NCBI GenBank assembly: GCA_027682585.1
Contig: JAQCZH010000002.1
Coordinates: 186,001 to 250,000 of the forward strand
Direction of reading: 5' to 3'
Length of the DNA: 64,000 nucleotides
Source of the DNA: Lachnospiraceae bacterium AF51-6-b8A
Lineage (GTDB): Bacteria > Bacillota > Clostridia > Lachnospirales > Lachnospiraceae
Positions 1 through 9,307 of the stretch are shown one piece after another. Below the pieces are notes generated by a model. The model had not been told where the DNA came from. It made no database searches and saw only the letters and a program-made list of their open reading frames with translations. The stretch's first letter is position 1. Each line of letters starts with the position of its first letter. Position numbers and translations under genes: made by a program.

Positions 1-1
1 T

Positions 2-772
2 ACCCTATATATAAAAACTTTTTCCCCCCTTCCCCGCAGGGGCTCTGATGCCATCATGCATCGCTTGGGGCTGAAACTGCTAAGTCAGGGGCTGCGCCAG
101 ATCCATGGTCTTACATATTCTTCGCAGGCGCTGGAATACCGCGGCGGCCATGATGATTTGACTGGCAAGTCTTCCAAACACATCATCCTTGGCCCCCATG
201 GCAAGCCCCGTCTGGCAGACCACCCCGAGATTCACTTCAGCCTGACCAACTGCCCCGGCCTGGTCGCCTGTGCCATCGGCGACGGCGAAATCGGCATTGA
301 CGCGGAGCTTCCCCGTGATACCAGTCCTGCTCTCTTGTCCAAAGTCTTAACACAAGAGGAACAGAAAAAACTGGATTATTTCTCAGCTACGACTGAACTT
401 TCTCGCAGCAGCGCAAACGGAACCCCTTTCCATGACTCAAAAACTCCAAATCAGGCCCTTTCTTCCTCTGATCAACAAATCTTCTCCCGTCTCTGGACCT
501 GCAAAGAGGCTCTGGCCAAGTGTACCGGTCTGGGTCTCAATACAGACATTTACCGCGTCACTTTCCGATTTTCTGACCGTTCTGTACTCCCTGCTGCCGC
601 GGAGTGCTCTTCTCCCTTTCGTGCTCTCTTGCCGCTTCGCTTTCAGAACAAGGACTATTATCTGACCCAAAACTGTCTTCCCAGCGGTCATATCATCAGC
701 ATCTGTTCTGCGAAGACGATTGACCGTGTAGAGATCCGGGCAGCCGCCCAGGAGGCTATGCTCCGCAATTGA
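2..772 (+). CDS. Sfp-type 4'-phosphopantetheinyl transferase (5' end outside window)
   Basis: Transfers the phosphopantetheine arm of coenzyme A to a serine of carrier proteins. Counting from the ATG at 56, the hallmark motifs are IGIDAE at about residues 79-84 (metal-binding Asp82 and Glu84) and WTCKEALAK at 147-155 (conserved W-x-x-K-E-A). The frame stays open from the ATG at 56 to the left edge, and the extra codons resemble the short beta strand that begins this family, so the true start is probably upstream of base 1 and the ATG at 56 is internal. It lacks the usual N-terminal part of a 220-240 residue Sfp protein if read only from 56. Whether it serves the fatty acid ACP encoded at 60.5 kb or a secondary-metabolite carrier cannot be told. 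It points toward asnB, which is on the opposite strand. Confidence 0.85.
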   Translation, partial: TLYIKTFSPLPRRGSDAIMHRLGLKLLSQGLRQIHGLTYSSQALEYRGGHDDLTGKSSKHIILGPHGKPRLADHPEIHFSLTNCPGLVACAIGDGEIGIDAELPRDTSPALLSKVLTQEEQKKLDYFSATTELSRSSANGTPFHDSKTPNQALSSSDQQIFSRLWTCKEALAKCTGLGLNTDIYRVTFRFSDRSVLPAAAECSSPFRALLPLRFQNKDYYLTQNCLPSGHIISICSAKTIDRVEIRAAAQEAMLRN

Positions 773-806
773 CTGCATACAGTGAGACTCCCGCGAAAAG
801 GCAACA

Positions 807-863
807 ACAAAAAATCACTGCTCTGCCATCTATCTTCTGATGACATAAGCAGTGATTTTTTGT
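807..863. terminator. Bidirectional rho-independent terminator
   Basis: The arms 807-822 and 848-863 are perfect 16-nt inverted complements around a 25-nt loop. Each arm carries a run of six A or T, so transcripts from both sides end in a U-tract. It lies between the convergent phosphopantetheinyl transferase and asnB genes. Confidence 0.85.
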
Positions 864-885
864 TATTGCATTTCCGCGCACCGAC

Positions 886-2769
886 TCAGGCGCTCTTCTC
901 GGGCTGCCAGTCAATAAAGTAAGCCTTGTACCAGGTCAGAAAAGAAAAAATGGTCCAAACCTTGCGGCGGCCGTTGACCTTCTTGGCGTAAGTGTCGTCC
1001 AGAAGCTTTAAGATGGCATCCTGATCGAAGAATTCCCTGACAAAGTCCATGGCAAAAAGCTCCCGGACCTGCTTGTAGTAGGTCTCTGTCTCCAGCCATG
1101 CCTTAATGGGGGTTGGGAATCCCATCTTCTTACGGTTGAACCACGCCCTGGGCAGGTGACGGGCAGCCGCCTGACGGAAGGCGAACTTGGAAGTCTTGCC
1201 CTTAATCAGATATGGGGTAGGCACCTTCTCAGCCACCTCAGCCAGCTTACGATCCAAAAGGGGTACGCGAAGCTCCAGAGAGTGTGCCATAGACATCTTA
1301 TCTGCCTTTAAGAGAATATCCTTGGTCATGAAGTGGTGAATGTCGTTGTACTGCATCTGCTTGACATTGGACAGGCCCTCGGAACGGTCAAAGATGGGAT
1401 CCAGAATCTCTCTGACCGACTTGGACTTGCGATAGGGGGCAGTCAAAAGGGCGTCAGCCTCTGACTCCTCCATGATCTTGGCCTGACCCACGAAGAAATT
1501 ACGGGGTTCATCCAGACTTCGCACGATTTCCAGCTTCCCACGGAAATTCTTCTTACTCTTCTTTAAGGCGCGCAGAAGTCCCCTGCGAAGAGGCTTTGGC
1601 AGGTGCTTTAAGACACTGGCCAGAGCGATCACCGCCTCTACCTTGGTGTAGGGGCCATAGTCCTGATAACCAGCGAAGAGCTCGTCGGCGCCCTCTCCTG
1701 ACATCACCACTCTCAGCTCCCGGCTGGCGAGCTCAGATAAGAAATAGAGGGGAACACAGGAGGGATTGGCATCGGGTTCATCCAGGTACCACTGGATCCT
1801 GGGAAATGCCGCAAAGGCCTCATCCGCGGATACGACCCGGGAACTGTGATTGATATGAAGGTGATCCGCCAGCTTCTCTGCGTACATGGCCTCATTATAG
1901 GTCTTGTCAAACCCGACTGAGTAGGTCTTATCCGGCCGTAAAACCGATGCGACGAAGGAAGAGTCCACACCGGAGGAAAGGAAGGATCCCACCTCTACGT
2001 CCGCAATTCGGTGGGCGCTAACTGACTCAACCACAGCGTCATCAATCTGATCAACGATCTCGTCCAAAGACTCCTTTCCCTCCCGAAAGTTCATATCCCA
2101 GAATTTGCTGATCTTCATTTTACCGTCTTTGAGGGTGAAACAATGACCCTCAGGGAGTTTATAGACCCCCTCAAAGAAAGTCTCGGTGTCCATACCGGAG
2201 TACTGGAAGAAGAGGAAAGGTTTTAGAGCTCTCTTATTTAACCTGCGCTCAAAAGCCGGATAGGGAAGAAAGGACTTGATCTCCGACCCGTAGAGAAAGT
2301 CTCCATTCTCAAGAAGACTATAGTAGAAGGGCTTGATTCCAAAGTGATCTCTTGCGCCAAATACATCCCCGGTCTTTGTGTCATAGATGACGAAGGAGAA
2401 CATGCCACGCAGCTTCTTGACTACATCACTCCCCCATTCCTCATAGCCATGGAGGATAACCTCCGTATCCGCCTTGGTGGAGAAGGTGTGCCCTGCCTCA
2501 ATCAGAGTCTTTCTAAGAGCGGGGAAATTATAGATCTCCCCGTTGAAGGTAATGACCTTGTCCCGCTGCTCATTGTAAATGGGCTGGCTTCCCCCTTCCA
2601 GATCAATAATGGACAGGCGGCGAAAGCCAAGGGCTGCTGTATCATCAATAAACTGGCCGGCACTGTTGGGACCGCGATGAACAATCATGTCCATCATATC
2701 CGTCAGGACCTTCTTTCTCTGCTCAGGATCAACCAGAGACCGACCTACATATCCGGCAATACCACACAT
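886..2769 (-). CDS. asnB: Asparagine synthase (glutamine-hydrolysing)
   Basis: Makes asparagine from aspartate, glutamine and ATP. The start at 2769 was chosen because it gives Met-Cys-Gly-Ile-Ala, exposing the nucleophilic Cys2 of class II glutamine amidotransferases, and AGGAGAGGTG precedes it. A longer ORF adds 13 residues that would bury the cysteine. An N-terminal glutaminase domain (residues 1-200, with RGPNSAG and FNGEIYNF) is followed by the synthetase domain with the ATP-pyrophosphatase loop SSGVDSS at about 265-271. The 627-residue length is normal for the family. It appears monocistronic, with its own promoter at 2829-2856 and the terminator at 807-863. Confidence 0.95.
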   Translation of the reverse strand: MCGIAGYVGRSLVDPEQRKKVLTDMMDMIVHRGPNSAGQFIDDTAALGFRRLSIIDLEGGSQPIYNEQRDKVITFNGEIYNFPALRKTLIEAGHTFSTKADTEVILHGYEEWGSDVVKKLRGMFSFVIYDTKTGDVFGARDHFGIKPFYYSLLENGDFLYGSEIKSFLPYPAFERRLNKRALKPFLFFQYSGMDTETFFEGVYKLPEGHCFTLKDGKMKISKFWDMNFREGKESLDEIVDQIDDAVVESVSAHRIADVEVGSFLSSGVDSSFVASVLRPDKTYSVGFDKTYNEAMYAEKLADHLHINHSSRVVSADEAFAAFPRIQWYLDEPDANPSCVPLYFLSELASRELRVVMSGEGADELFAGYQDYGPYTKVEAVIALASVLKHLPKPLRRGLLRALKKSKKNFRGKLEIVRSLDEPRNFFVGQAKIMEESEADALLTAPYRKSKSVREILDPIFDRSEGLSNVKQMQYNDIHHFMTKDILLKADKMSMAHSLELRVPLLDRKLAEVAEKVPTPYLIKGKTSKFAFRQAAARHLPRAWFNRKKMGFPTPIKAWLETETYYKQVRELFAMDFVREFFDQDAILKLLDDTYAKKVNGRRKVWTIFSFLTWYKAYFIDWQPEKSA

Positions 2770-2828
2770 AGCAATCACCTCTCCTCGCCAGAGCTCCGGC
2801 GAAATCATTCAAAAAACAAATCTGCTCT

Positions 2829-2856
2829 ATTATACATGATTCTTTTCATTTGACAG
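2829..2856 (-). promoter_or_regulatory. Predicted sigma-A promoter of asnB
   Basis: Read on the minus strand: -35 CTGTCA (2856-2851), a 16-nt spacer and a perfect -10 TATAAT (2834-2829). This would start the transcript about 50 nt upstream of the asnB start codon. Confidence 0.65.
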
Positions 2857-2886
2857 CTAACTTCTCTGTCTGTCCCCAGACTGTAT

Positions 2887-2921
2887 ATAATGGAATACAT
2901 GCTTCACAAGTACTCCATTAT
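2887..2921 (-). terminator. Stem-loop after the ketopantoate-reductase-like gene
   Basis: The arms 2887-2898 and 2910-2921 form a 12-bp stem with one G-U pair and an 11-nt loop. It sits just downstream of the minus-strand gene ending at 2960, but no clear U-run follows, so termination is only suggested. Confidence 0.35.
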
Positions 2922-2959
2922 CATAAACAGGAAAACTGCGCTTCCTGAGCATTTTCTCG

Positions 2960-3916
2960 TCATAAATTGTGGGAATGCATTGATATCTTTGGATTGATAT
3001 GATTCCCAGCCCACCTTTCCAGCTTCCGGTAAACAGGATAATTCGACCGATGCGCATCAAAAAAACGCTTCAGGTCCTCATTCAGTGCCGACATCTCCTC
3101 TGTCGCGCCAAGAGCATGATCCGAGGCGCAAATTTTACCAAGACCGGACGCGCACATCAGTTGATAAAACAGGTAATACCTTCTTCTGTACTTCTTAGAA
3201 CGAAAATCTCGGTCTGACTTTGGCAGGATCCTATGTCCTGCATTTTCAATTGCCCGATATCCCTCAATATTGGCATCAATGATCCGATTCAGCCAGACCC
3301 GGCTCCCCCTGATCTTCTTTAGATTTCCGCTGCAGGCATAGCAGGCAAAAGCGATGGGAACAACCAGCGCCGCATGACACAGCAGGTAGTCTTCCATATC
3401 CGGCTGACAGGTCACTCCGATCCTTGTACCTGAAAAAATCTCCCGGATCAGCTTCACATTGATATTCCCTGTCTTCCGTCGGCCTATGACCATCTTTCGC
3501 AGAGACAGAGAAACCACATGATCTCTCTCCCTGCGTCCCGCCGCCATAGAAAAGGCAAACAGAAGATGCCTGCCCCTCAGCTTCCTTCGGCACTCTCCGG
3601 TCTTGAGATTATTTCCGATCAGGACAATATTCTCAGATTGATTTTTCGCCAGAGCAGAAATTACGCTGTCCAGCTGAGTATACCGCACAGCGACAAAGAT
3701 AAGGTCATAGATATCTTCGTTCCCCAGTTCTCGGATCACCGGAATCCGATAGAATCTGCTCCTATGCGAAAGCGCCGACCGAATGACCAGCCCCCTCTCT
3801 TCCAGAGTATCTGCCCAGGCTCCTCTTGCCAGCAGGGTGACATCCTTACCGGCAGCATACAGATCCGCGGCAAGATTTGAGCCTATGACACCTGCCCCAT
3901 ACACCAGAATTCTCAT
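2960..3916 (-). CDS. ApbA/PanE family ketopantoate reductase-like protein
   Basis: The N-terminus is a Rossmann NAD(P)-binding loop (MRILVYGAGVIGSNLA), followed by an ARG motif typical of 2-dehydropantoate 2-reductases. The 318-residue length fits the ApbA/PanE family, which reduces ketopantoate in the pantothenate pathway, but the family has many members of unknown substrate. The C-terminal half is divergent and rich in Arg, Lys and Tyr, so I would not call it panE. The start has AAGGGTGATGT just upstream. It lies 16 nt downstream of the CapA-like gene on the same strand and is probably co-transcribed with it. Confidence 0.75.
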   Translation of the reverse strand: MRILVYGAGVIGSNLAADLYAAGKDVTLLARGAWADTLEERGLVIRSALSHRSRFYRIPVIRELGNEDIYDLIFVAVRYTQLDSVISALAKNQSENIVLIGNNLKTGECRRKLRGRHLLFAFSMAAGRRERDHVVSLSLRKMVIGRRKTGNINVKLIREIFSGTRIGVTCQPDMEDYLLCHAALVVPIAFACYACSGNLKKIRGSRVWLNRIIDANIEGYRAIENAGHRILPKSDRDFRSKKYRRRYYLFYQLMCASGLGKICASDHALGATEEMSALNEDLKRFFDAHRSNYPVYRKLERWAGNHINPKISMHSHNL

Positions 3917-3932
3917 ACATCACCCTTATCTT

Positions 3933-5294
3933 CTAACGTCCCCTCCAGACAGAACCCTCTTCATTGGCAGACACTGTTTTCTGAACCGCCTCATAAGCTG
4001 CCTTGATCTTCTCTCTTGTGGCATCATCGACCTGATCCTGCCTGGAGCCTCCCTCCAGATAATCCTTACAGAGCAACGTCCTCACATCGTAGAGTTTGCC
4101 TGCAGACTTGTTCTTCCCCGTCGTCTTTTGGGCACTCTTTTCTGGCCCGGACTTTTCGCTGGTTACAGCACTTGCCTTCTCATCTGCGGCAGGATTCTTC
4201 TCCGTCCTCTGTACCCAGACCGGATGTGAGACCACATCTTCGATCAGAACCTGACCGGAGGCATCCCTCTCCAGCACTGTCTCAATAATTGTCCCTCGCT
4301 GGCTCTTATCATTGCCCATGATTTCTTTCACCTGGTTGGAGAGCAGATTCCCCATAGAGTATATGATGAACTTATCCTTTCCATCTTTAGTCACTTTCTC
4401 CGTGGGTTGGACGACATGCGGATGTCCGCCGAAGACCAGGTCAGCTCCCCAGTCGATCATCTTATGATAGAGATTCTGATCCGCCTTAGAGACCTTCTCT
4501 GAGAATTCCCTGCCGTCATGGGGCATCACAATCACAAGATCCGCCTGCTGCCTGGCTGTCTGAATCTTCTCCCTGACATAGTCCTCATCCAGCATCTGCA
4601 TATACTGCTTCCTCTGCGCGGATGTGACCCCCTTACCGGCTCCATTATTGTTGTCATATCCGTAAGAGAATCCCAGGATGGCGATTCTGACTCCCTTCAC
4701 CTCTTTGATCAGAATGCTGTCCTTGTCATCTCTAATGCCAATCGTAGAAATACCCGCATCTTCGAAGGCCTGCTTCGTATCCAGAGCACCGTGAATTCCC
4801 TGGTCTAATATGTGATTGTTCGCTAAATCCATCACATCAAAGCCAGCATCTCTAATGGCCGAAACAACCTGACCGGGAGCATTGAAGCTGGAATATCCTT
4901 TGACTTTGGCCTGTTCTGTCACCGCTCCTTCAAAATCGCCAATGGCAAGATCAGCCGAAGAAATCAGGGGCTTAACAGACTCGTAATTGGAACGGAAGTC
5001 ATATCCGTCTTTGGTCTTTGCCCCCTGAAGCAAGGCATCATGATAGATGATATCCCCGCTTGCAGTGATTCGAATCTTCCCGTCATCTGCCGGCTGCCCC
5101 GGTGCTTCCCGGCCGGAAATCCCCGGATCCGGATGTGTGACCAGAAACTGCCCCAGAATTGACCGGACATAAAAGAACATAAAAAGAAGGATGACCGCCA
5201 GTGTCAGCAAGAGAAGAATCAGGTTCTTCCCCATGCGAAGTCCCCTGCCAAACCCTCGCCCGCTCCTCTCTTCTGACTCTTGATATTCTCTCAT
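3933..5294 (-). CDS. CapA-family poly-gamma-glutamate synthesis-type metallophosphatase, membrane anchored
   Basis: A single membrane segment at about residues 22-46 follows a short charged cytoplasmic tail, so the bulk should be extracellular. The rest matches the CapA/PgsA calcineurin-like domain, with GDIIYHDALL near residue 80, DLANNHILDQG, MPHDG and FGGHPHVVQPTE, giving the expected Asp, Asn and His metal ligands. The last ~80 residues form a Lys/Ser/Ala-rich low-complexity segment followed by a short charged tail. Related proteins act in capsular polyglutamate assembly, but most stand-alone clostridial members have no proven role and no capB or capC neighbour is present here. AGGAG precedes the start. 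Confidence 0.85.
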   Translation of the reverse strand: MREYQESEERSGRGFGRGLRMGKNLILLLLTLAVILLFMFFYVRSILGQFLVTHPDPGISGREAPGQPADDGKIRITASGDIIYHDALLQGAKTKDGYDFRSNYESVKPLISSADLAIGDFEGAVTEQAKVKGYSSFNAPGQVVSAIRDAGFDVMDLANNHILDQGIHGALDTKQAFEDAGISTIGIRDDKDSILIKEVKGVRIAILGFSYGYDNNNGAGKGVTSAQRKQYMQMLDEDYVREKIQTARQQADLVIVMPHDGREFSEKVSKADQNLYHKMIDWGADLVFGGHPHVVQPTEKVTKDGKDKFIIYSMGNLLSNQVKEIMGNDKSQRGTIIETVLERDASGQVLIEDVVSHPVWVQRTEKNPAADEKASAVTSEKSGPEKSAQKTTGKNKSAGKLYDVRTLLCKDYLEGGSRQDQVDDATREKIKAAYEAVQKTVSANEEGSVWRGR

Positions 5295-5433
5295 AACATC
5301 TCCTGACTGCTTTCCTATCCCATTGGCCAGTCACGCTAGGACTTCTGCTGTAACTCGCCATATGCTTCTGTCATGATATGGCCGTCAAATGTCTGCTGAT
5401 AAATCATTTTGTGCTTTGCATTTCCATAATCCT

Positions 5434-5462
5434 ATTATAGTTTTCTTATCCGTGAAAGTCGA
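5434..5462 (-). promoter_or_regulatory. Predicted sigma-A promoter for the capA-like gene
   Basis: On the minus strand: -35 TCGACT (5462-5457), a 17-nt spacer and a perfect -10 TATAAT (5439-5434), about 130 nt upstream of the CapA-like start. Confidence 0.6.
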
Positions 5463-5578
5463 AGCCGGCACATGTCCTGGCACTTCGCATCTATATAAAC
5501 ATCCTCTGCACCTTTTATCCCCGCCCCTTTTTATCTTATATCAGTTCCCATCTGTTTGCATTGCTGCAGGGCAGCTTC

Positions 5579-7840
5579 TCAAATTCCGGCGTCCTCCTCG
5601 CCTGTCTTGTCTTCTTCCTCTTCCTCATTCCCCAGTCTCACCCCATGCACCTTGCGCTCCTCATCGATAATATTCTGTATGACAGACTGGCTGTCCCTCT
5701 TTCGATTCTCCTCTCCCATGACCGAACTGTCCGCATACTGCTCGAAAATATCCTGCTTTCTTTCCAGCAGATCCCGGATGCGCTCATCCACCGTATGCTC
5801 GCACAGGAGATGGCGGACAAGGACATTGCGCACCTGCCCCATGCGATAGACCCGCCCTATGGCCTGCTCCTGAAGAGAGGGTTTAATCTGAGGCTCACAG
5901 AAGATAACCACGCTGGCAGTCTGTATATTGAGCCCGATGCCGCCTGCCTGTATCTGACAGGCCAGGACACTTCCAGCCCCGGCACTATAAAATCGGTCGA
6001 TGATATTCTGCCGTGCTTCGGCATTTACCGAACCTGTGATCAGCGGCAGACATCTGTCGCCCATTAGCTCCTGCACCTTGGCTAAGGTATCCAGAAAAAA
6101 AGAGAAAACCAGAATCTTTCGTCCCTCTTCCTCCGCTTCATGACAGATCTCAAGAAGACGGCTTCCTTTGGCGGACTGATCTGCCTGCTTCAGCTGCCAG
6201 CCTACCCGGCGCATGCCAGAGAAACTTCCCTGTGGATCCATAAGAACCTTCAGATAAGCATCCCTGTCTTCCTTTCCCATCGGACACCACGCATCCTCCT
6301 CGATCAGGTCCGGCAACTCCTGCAGAACATCTTCACGTTTGCGGCGCAGATAAGCTGGAGCAATCATCTCCCGAAAGGCAGGCGCATCACACATGTAACT
6401 GCATTTCTGCGCCTCATAACCCAGCTGCGGATTCAGCCATAGCAAAAGACTGCAGAACTCATCCACATGATTCTCCAGAGGTGTTCCTGTCATAAAGATA
6501 AGACGGTCTGTCAAGTTCGAGAGTTTTCTTGTATAAATACTCCGCTTGGCCCTGGCATTCTTTACATAGTGAGCCTCATCCACCACCATCATATCAATGA
6601 CGAACTTCTCAGGAAGCATATCCCACAGTTCATCCGTTGTCTCGTAGTTCGTGACAGCGACTCCCCCCTCCTTGATCCAGACGCTTCCGGCCTCATCCCG
6701 GCTCCTGCCATGAATGACAAGAGGCGTAAGGCAGCTGTACTTAAGGATTTCCCGCTCCCAATTGATCAGAAGGCCGGCAGGGCAGACAACCAGAAAATAC
6801 CCCAGACTTCTTCGCGCCTCATCCTTATGCATTGAGGCCACTATCTTTTTTCTCTTCATATCACTCTCAAGAGATGCCATGGCAGCAATCGCCTGCAAGG
6901 TTTTCCCCAGACCCATCTCATCCCCGAGAAAAGCCTTTTTCTGGTGAAGCATATAGCGGGCACCAAACTCCTGATAGGAACGAAGTGTTGTCTCTTTCTT
7001 CAGCAGGCTGGTATCCAGCACCTGACTTTGAACCTCCGCTGCCAGCTGTTCCGGGAATGTGCTATCACCCGTTTTAATCTGAAAACCCGTGTCTGCTTTC
7101 TCTAAAGCAGCGTAATAGGAGGCTGCATTTTTCCGATAATCCTCAAGGATGATCTCCGCCCGTGCCTGGGAGACGGTGACAAGCTCCTCCTGCAGGCGCT
7201 TGCAGTGGTCACGGTAACCATCATTAAGGAGCTTATTCAGGAGTTCATATCCTTGAACCGTAGACTCCCTCTTGGTCCGTGAAGCGAAGATCCAGCGTAT
7301 GCCTCCCCTGATTCGGATGGCTGACAGACATTGTTCCAGAGGCTCGTGCGTATTGGCGTAAAGGCTCTTAGCCTCCCGAACCGTCCCCGCCAGATGAATG
7401 CGCATATAAAGAGACTGGATCAAATCCAGTTCCTCCTGATCTGACGTATCTGCATAAAGACGCACTGTGTTGACCTCAGCCATGCCGGTAAGGAAGCTGT
7501 CCACTGCCTGGCGAATCCTCCGGCTGTTGTCCTCCCCAATCCCTGAGATACGTTCCAGTTCGAATCCCGCACAGCGGGAGATCTGGCCGACATTCGTAAT
7601 GCCTGCCTTGCGCAGAGCTGACACCCGGATATTCTTATCCACATCCGACAGGCGATCGATGGGAATAGACTCCAATGCCTTCTCGGCCTGAGCAAGACGC
7701 AATTTCTCCAGACGGCGCTTCAATTCCTCAATCTGCATCTGATCCAGATCCTGAATTTGCTTCAGGCTCTGGTCCAGTTCCCTGACCTCTGAAAGAATAA
7801 ACTTCATCTGCCCGAAATTGGGACTTGCAATTCTTGCCAT
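5579..7840 (-). CDS. SNF2-family DEAD/H-box helicase
   Basis: A Swi2/Snf2-type ATP-dependent DNA translocase. Numbering from the chosen start at 7840 (AGAGGAAATG just before it), residues 1-60 are coiled-coil-like and about 65-115 contain helix-hairpin-helix-like motifs (VSALRKAGI, ISGIGEDNS). The SNF2 ATPase core follows with DEMGLGKT at about 307-314 and the DEAH box at about 421-424, then a helicase C-terminal domain with TGSVNAEARQ and IGRVYRMGQ. The last 50 residues are acidic and charged. Its neighbours do not form a recognisable defence or restriction system, so the role is open (chromatin or repair remodelling, or RNA polymerase recycling as in RapA-like proteins). A 27-residue longer start exists but has no good ribosome site. 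Confidence 0.85.
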   Translation of the reverse strand: MARIASPNFGQMKFILSEVRELDQSLKQIQDLDQMQIEELKRRLEKLRLAQAEKALESIPIDRLSDVDKNIRVSALRKAGITNVGQISRCAGFELERISGIGEDNSRRIRQAVDSFLTGMAEVNTVRLYADTSDQEELDLIQSLYMRIHLAGTVREAKSLYANTHEPLEQCLSAIRIRGGIRWIFASRTKRESTVQGYELLNKLLNDGYRDHCKRLQEELVTVSQARAEIILEDYRKNAASYYAALEKADTGFQIKTGDSTFPEQLAAEVQSQVLDTSLLKKETTLRSYQEFGARYMLHQKKAFLGDEMGLGKTLQAIAAMASLESDMKRKKIVASMHKDEARRSLGYFLVVCPAGLLINWEREILKYSCLTPLVIHGRSRDEAGSVWIKEGGVAVTNYETTDELWDMLPEKFVIDMMVVDEAHYVKNARAKRSIYTRKLSNLTDRLIFMTGTPLENHVDEFCSLLLWLNPQLGYEAQKCSYMCDAPAFREMIAPAYLRRKREDVLQELPDLIEEDAWCPMGKEDRDAYLKVLMDPQGSFSGMRRVGWQLKQADQSAKGSRLLEICHEAEEEGRKILVFSFFLDTLAKVQELMGDRCLPLITGSVNAEARQNIIDRFYSAGAGSVLACQIQAGGIGLNIQTASVVIFCEPQIKPSLQEQAIGRVYRMGQVRNVLVRHLLCEHTVDERIRDLLERKQDIFEQYADSSVMGEENRKRDSQSVIQNIIDEERKVHGVRLGNEEEEEDKTGEEDAGI

Positions 7841-7958
7841 CATTTCCTCTTGCGATTCCCGCCAATCCAGCGATCCTGTTTCACAGGATACACAATATCT
7901 GATTGCCACAAGAAAGGCCATTATGAATTAGGTGTCCCGCAACAAATTGCGGTAAAAG

Positions 7959-7992
7959 AAAAAATTCCGCCGGACGAAACCGCCCGACGGAA
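7959..7992 (-). terminator. Rho-independent terminator
   Basis: On the minus strand, a 12-bp stem (7992-7981 with 7976-7965, two G-U pairs, loop GTTT) is followed by six T at 7964-7959. It terminates the gene at 8043-8624. Confidence 0.8.
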
Positions 7993-8042
7993 CTGCATCT
8001 GCCACTCCATATTCAGTCAAAGGCTTCCCTTCTGCCTGTGCC

Positions 8043-8624
8043 TTACAGGACATCATTATTGATCAGGACACTATAATAGGAGCCTTTATTGAAGAGTCCC
8101 TTATCCTTGACTCCCCAGGCCACTGCAGAAGCCGCCAGCCGATCTTTCTTCCTTCTCTTCATGCCGCGGCTGGTCAGGACAATCCCCGCAGAATAAAGTT
8201 CTGCGCTTAAATATTCGTATACCAGATCCGCTTTCCCCTGACTGACTAACCTGGTCAAATACTCCGGATTGGTATCCCACCAGTCATCCGGACTGGAATC
8301 GGAACATTTCGCATACATCTCGCCCCCACTGAGTGATTCCGCACAGACAGAGCGAATCTTGTTCAGCGTCTCCTCATCAATCACCCCGTCTCTGATGGAA
8401 TAGGCATAATAGGCACAGATCAAGCCATCATCCTCCATCTCCTTGAGCAGATATAAGTTTGAAACGCCTCGCTTATTGTACTTTTTCCACTTTCCCGCAA
8501 TAGACGCAAAGATGCGGTCGGTATAGGAGCCTGCGGTGCCATTCTCCAGAGCCTGCTGAAGGGCCTGCAGATCAACCTCCTTCTTCTGCCAGTCATCCAC
8601 GAGATTATAATATGTGTCTGCCAT
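8043..8624 (-). CDS. Uncharacterised 193-residue soluble protein
   Basis: Not recognised. The product is soluble, acidic in the first two thirds and basic near residue 165 (RGMKRRKKDR). It has no membrane segments, signal peptide or cysteine clusters. The start at 8624 is supported by GGAGGAG eight bases upstream, and an ATG five codons earlier has no such site. It forms a small unit with the membrane protein at 8704-9183 (79-nt gap) and is followed by a strong terminator. Confidence 0.7.
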   Translation of the reverse strand: MADTYYNLVDDWQKKEVDLQALQQALENGTAGSYTDRIFASIAGKWKKYNKRGVSNLYLLKEMEDDGLICAYYAYSIRDGVIDEETLNKIRSVCAESLSGGEMYAKCSDSSPDDWWDTNPEYLTRLVSQGKADLVYEYLSAELYSAGIVLTSRGMKRRKKDRLAASAVAWGVKDKGLFNKGSYYSVLINNDVL

Positions 8625-8703
8625 TATTTTCTCCTCCATAATACGTTTCTCCCCTGCTTTTTCTGCCCTATGTCTGCTGCCTTTTAAGCAGACCCCTCAC
8701 TCC

Positions 8704-9183
8704 TTAGGACCCGCTTTCTGCAAGAGGAAGTTCCTCCTGGTAAATCTGCTGGGTCTGCGCATTAAAAACCAGTTTGAAATCCCTTCCCAAATAGACCTCA
8801 ACCGGGCAATCCCTCCGTTCTGCCTTCTTCACCCAGCCCGTCACATCATCCCGAATTTTAACCTGGAAGTCCAGCAAGAATTTTCCTTCCGGCAGAAGGA
8901 TGGCAGGCGTCAGAATCTTATGATTGAAAATTACCGGAAACTCTTTTCCCGTCTCGGCATCGCGTAATCTCACCTGAATAAACTCACCGAGGGCATCTTC
9001 GACTTCAAGATAGAGTCTGGATACGCCCTCCTGATGCTCAATAGATTGTATCTGCTGAAAGGCCGCCCTCTTCCTCTTCTGCACAAAGTGAAGACGGATC
9101 ATACTGATACAGAAGGCAATCCACAGAACAAGAACAATAATCCAGGGCTTCTCTGCAATAAAATTGATAATCATATGATACAT
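8704..9183 (-). CDS. Uncharacterised membrane-anchored protein
   Basis: One strongly hydrophobic segment lies at residues 5-29 (EKPWIIVLVLWIAFCISMI). A basic stretch and a ~125-residue, probably beta-rich cytoplasmic domain follow. I do not recognise the domain; the topology resembles small DUF2500-like proteins but the match is not convincing. AGGAGGGAA supports the start. Confidence 0.65.
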   Translation of the reverse strand: MYHMIINFIAEKPWIIVLVLWIAFCISMIRLHFVQKRKRAAFQQIQSIEHQEGVSRLYLEVEDALGEFIQVRLRDAETGKEFPVIFNHKILTPAILLPEGKFLLDFQVKIRDDVTGWVKKAERRDCPVEVYLGRDFKLVFNAQTQQIYQEELPLAESGS

Positions 9184-9307
9184 GAACGGTTCCCTCCTGT
9201 CTCCCTTTCATTGAAAAATATGGATGAAAAATGCTTTCACTTTCAAGGGAATGCCCTACAAGCATTCTTTTAGCATACATAGCAAGAGCTTGCGCCGGTC
9301 ACGTCCT